Shown: positions 62,187-64,000 of the stretch, piece after piece
Numbering within the stretch: the stretch's first letter is position 1
How the letters are laid out: the number at the start of each line of letters is the position of its first letter
Source of the DNA: Hylemonella gracilis
Lineage (GTDB): Bacteria; Pseudomonadota; Gammaproteobacteria; Burkholderiales; Burkholderiaceae_C
DNA length: 64,000 nt
Direction of reading: 5' to 3'
NCBI RefSeq assembly: GCF_004328645.1
Contig: NZ_CP031395.1
Span: 328,501-392,500, forward strand
Program-made: the position numbers and the translations under genes
Notes under the pieces: model-generated
The model's database searches: none
The model's input: the letters and a program-made list of their open reading frames with translations, nothing else
What the model was told of the DNA's origin: nothing

Positions 62187-64000
<1,814 letters not shown>

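Overview
The window is high-GC DNA from a beta-proteobacterium of the order Burkholderiales, most likely family Comamonadaceae. This is inferred from the corC-lnt-glyQ-glyS-gmhB-plsC order, a PhaM-like polyhydroxybutyrate granule protein, a DUF3567 protein, a fused-AB Mrp antiporter and the style of the MCP/CheW proteins. No species can be named from the sequence alone. A 5S gene and the 3' two thirds of a 23S gene (minus strand) close the right end.

Layout. 1-3.9 kb: a small operon of exported proteins (a hypothetical cut by the window edge, a CsgG/FlgO-like protein, an LPP20-type lipoprotein), then two small hypotheticals. 3.97-5.2 kb: tgt. 5.2-13.2 kb (minus): a YbaL/KefB-type antiporter and a complete six-gene Mrp/Pha antiporter operon with fused AB. 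13.3-18.7 kb (plus): a signalling operon made of a PhnD-like binding protein, a hybrid kinase with receiver and Hpt domains, a receiver-PAS-HisKA_3 kinase and a LuxR-type regulator. 18.7-28.3 kb: four chemoreceptor units that look like tandem copies of one regulator-site/cheY/cheW/MCP cassette. Only unit 2 keeps both cheY and cheW. Unit 1 has a 27-codon cheY stub, unit 3 a cheY internal-deletion scar, and unit 4 a scar joining a cheY start to a cheW tail. 28.4-34 kb (minus): MFS transporter, FIST protein, PhaM, a copper chaperone, a DUF2946 protein and an FAH-family protein. 34-38.4 kb: DUF3108, DUF3567, purU, an aminotransferase and psd. 38.4-46.6 kb: an amide-utilisation operon (AmiC-like sensor, AmiR-like ANTAR antiterminator, Dpp-type ABC transporter, acetamidase/formamidase). 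46.7-50.7 kb: flavoprotein, glcD-like oxidase, CidA/CidB pair. 50.7-52.8 kb: a fifth chemoreceptor. 52.9-61.9 kb (minus): housekeeping genes (ygjP-like, plsC, gmhB, glyS, glyQ, lnt, corC, GNAT). 61.9-64 kb: rRNA.

Two observations stand out. First, each chemoreceptor unit is preceded by the same ~100 bp block: an inverted repeat TAGGA-N4-TCCTA lying 83-84 bp before an ATG that is a cheY start in the intact unit and a decayed cheY start in the others. A copy of the luxR 3' end sits in front of unit 2. This points to amplification of a luxR-flanked chemotaxis cassette, with loss of cheY/cheW while the control region and receptor genes were kept. Second, the amide operon has a layered control region: an NtrC-like dyad, a sigma-54 -24/-12 promoter about 94 bp downstream, a leader with a hairpin, and a strong intrinsic terminator just before amiC that overlaps an alternative hairpin. 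This suggests nitrogen-limitation activation combined with amide-dependent antitermination.

Limits: all calls come from reading the sequence. No database search, structure prediction or alignment was run, and hand counts of GC and repeat identity are approximate.
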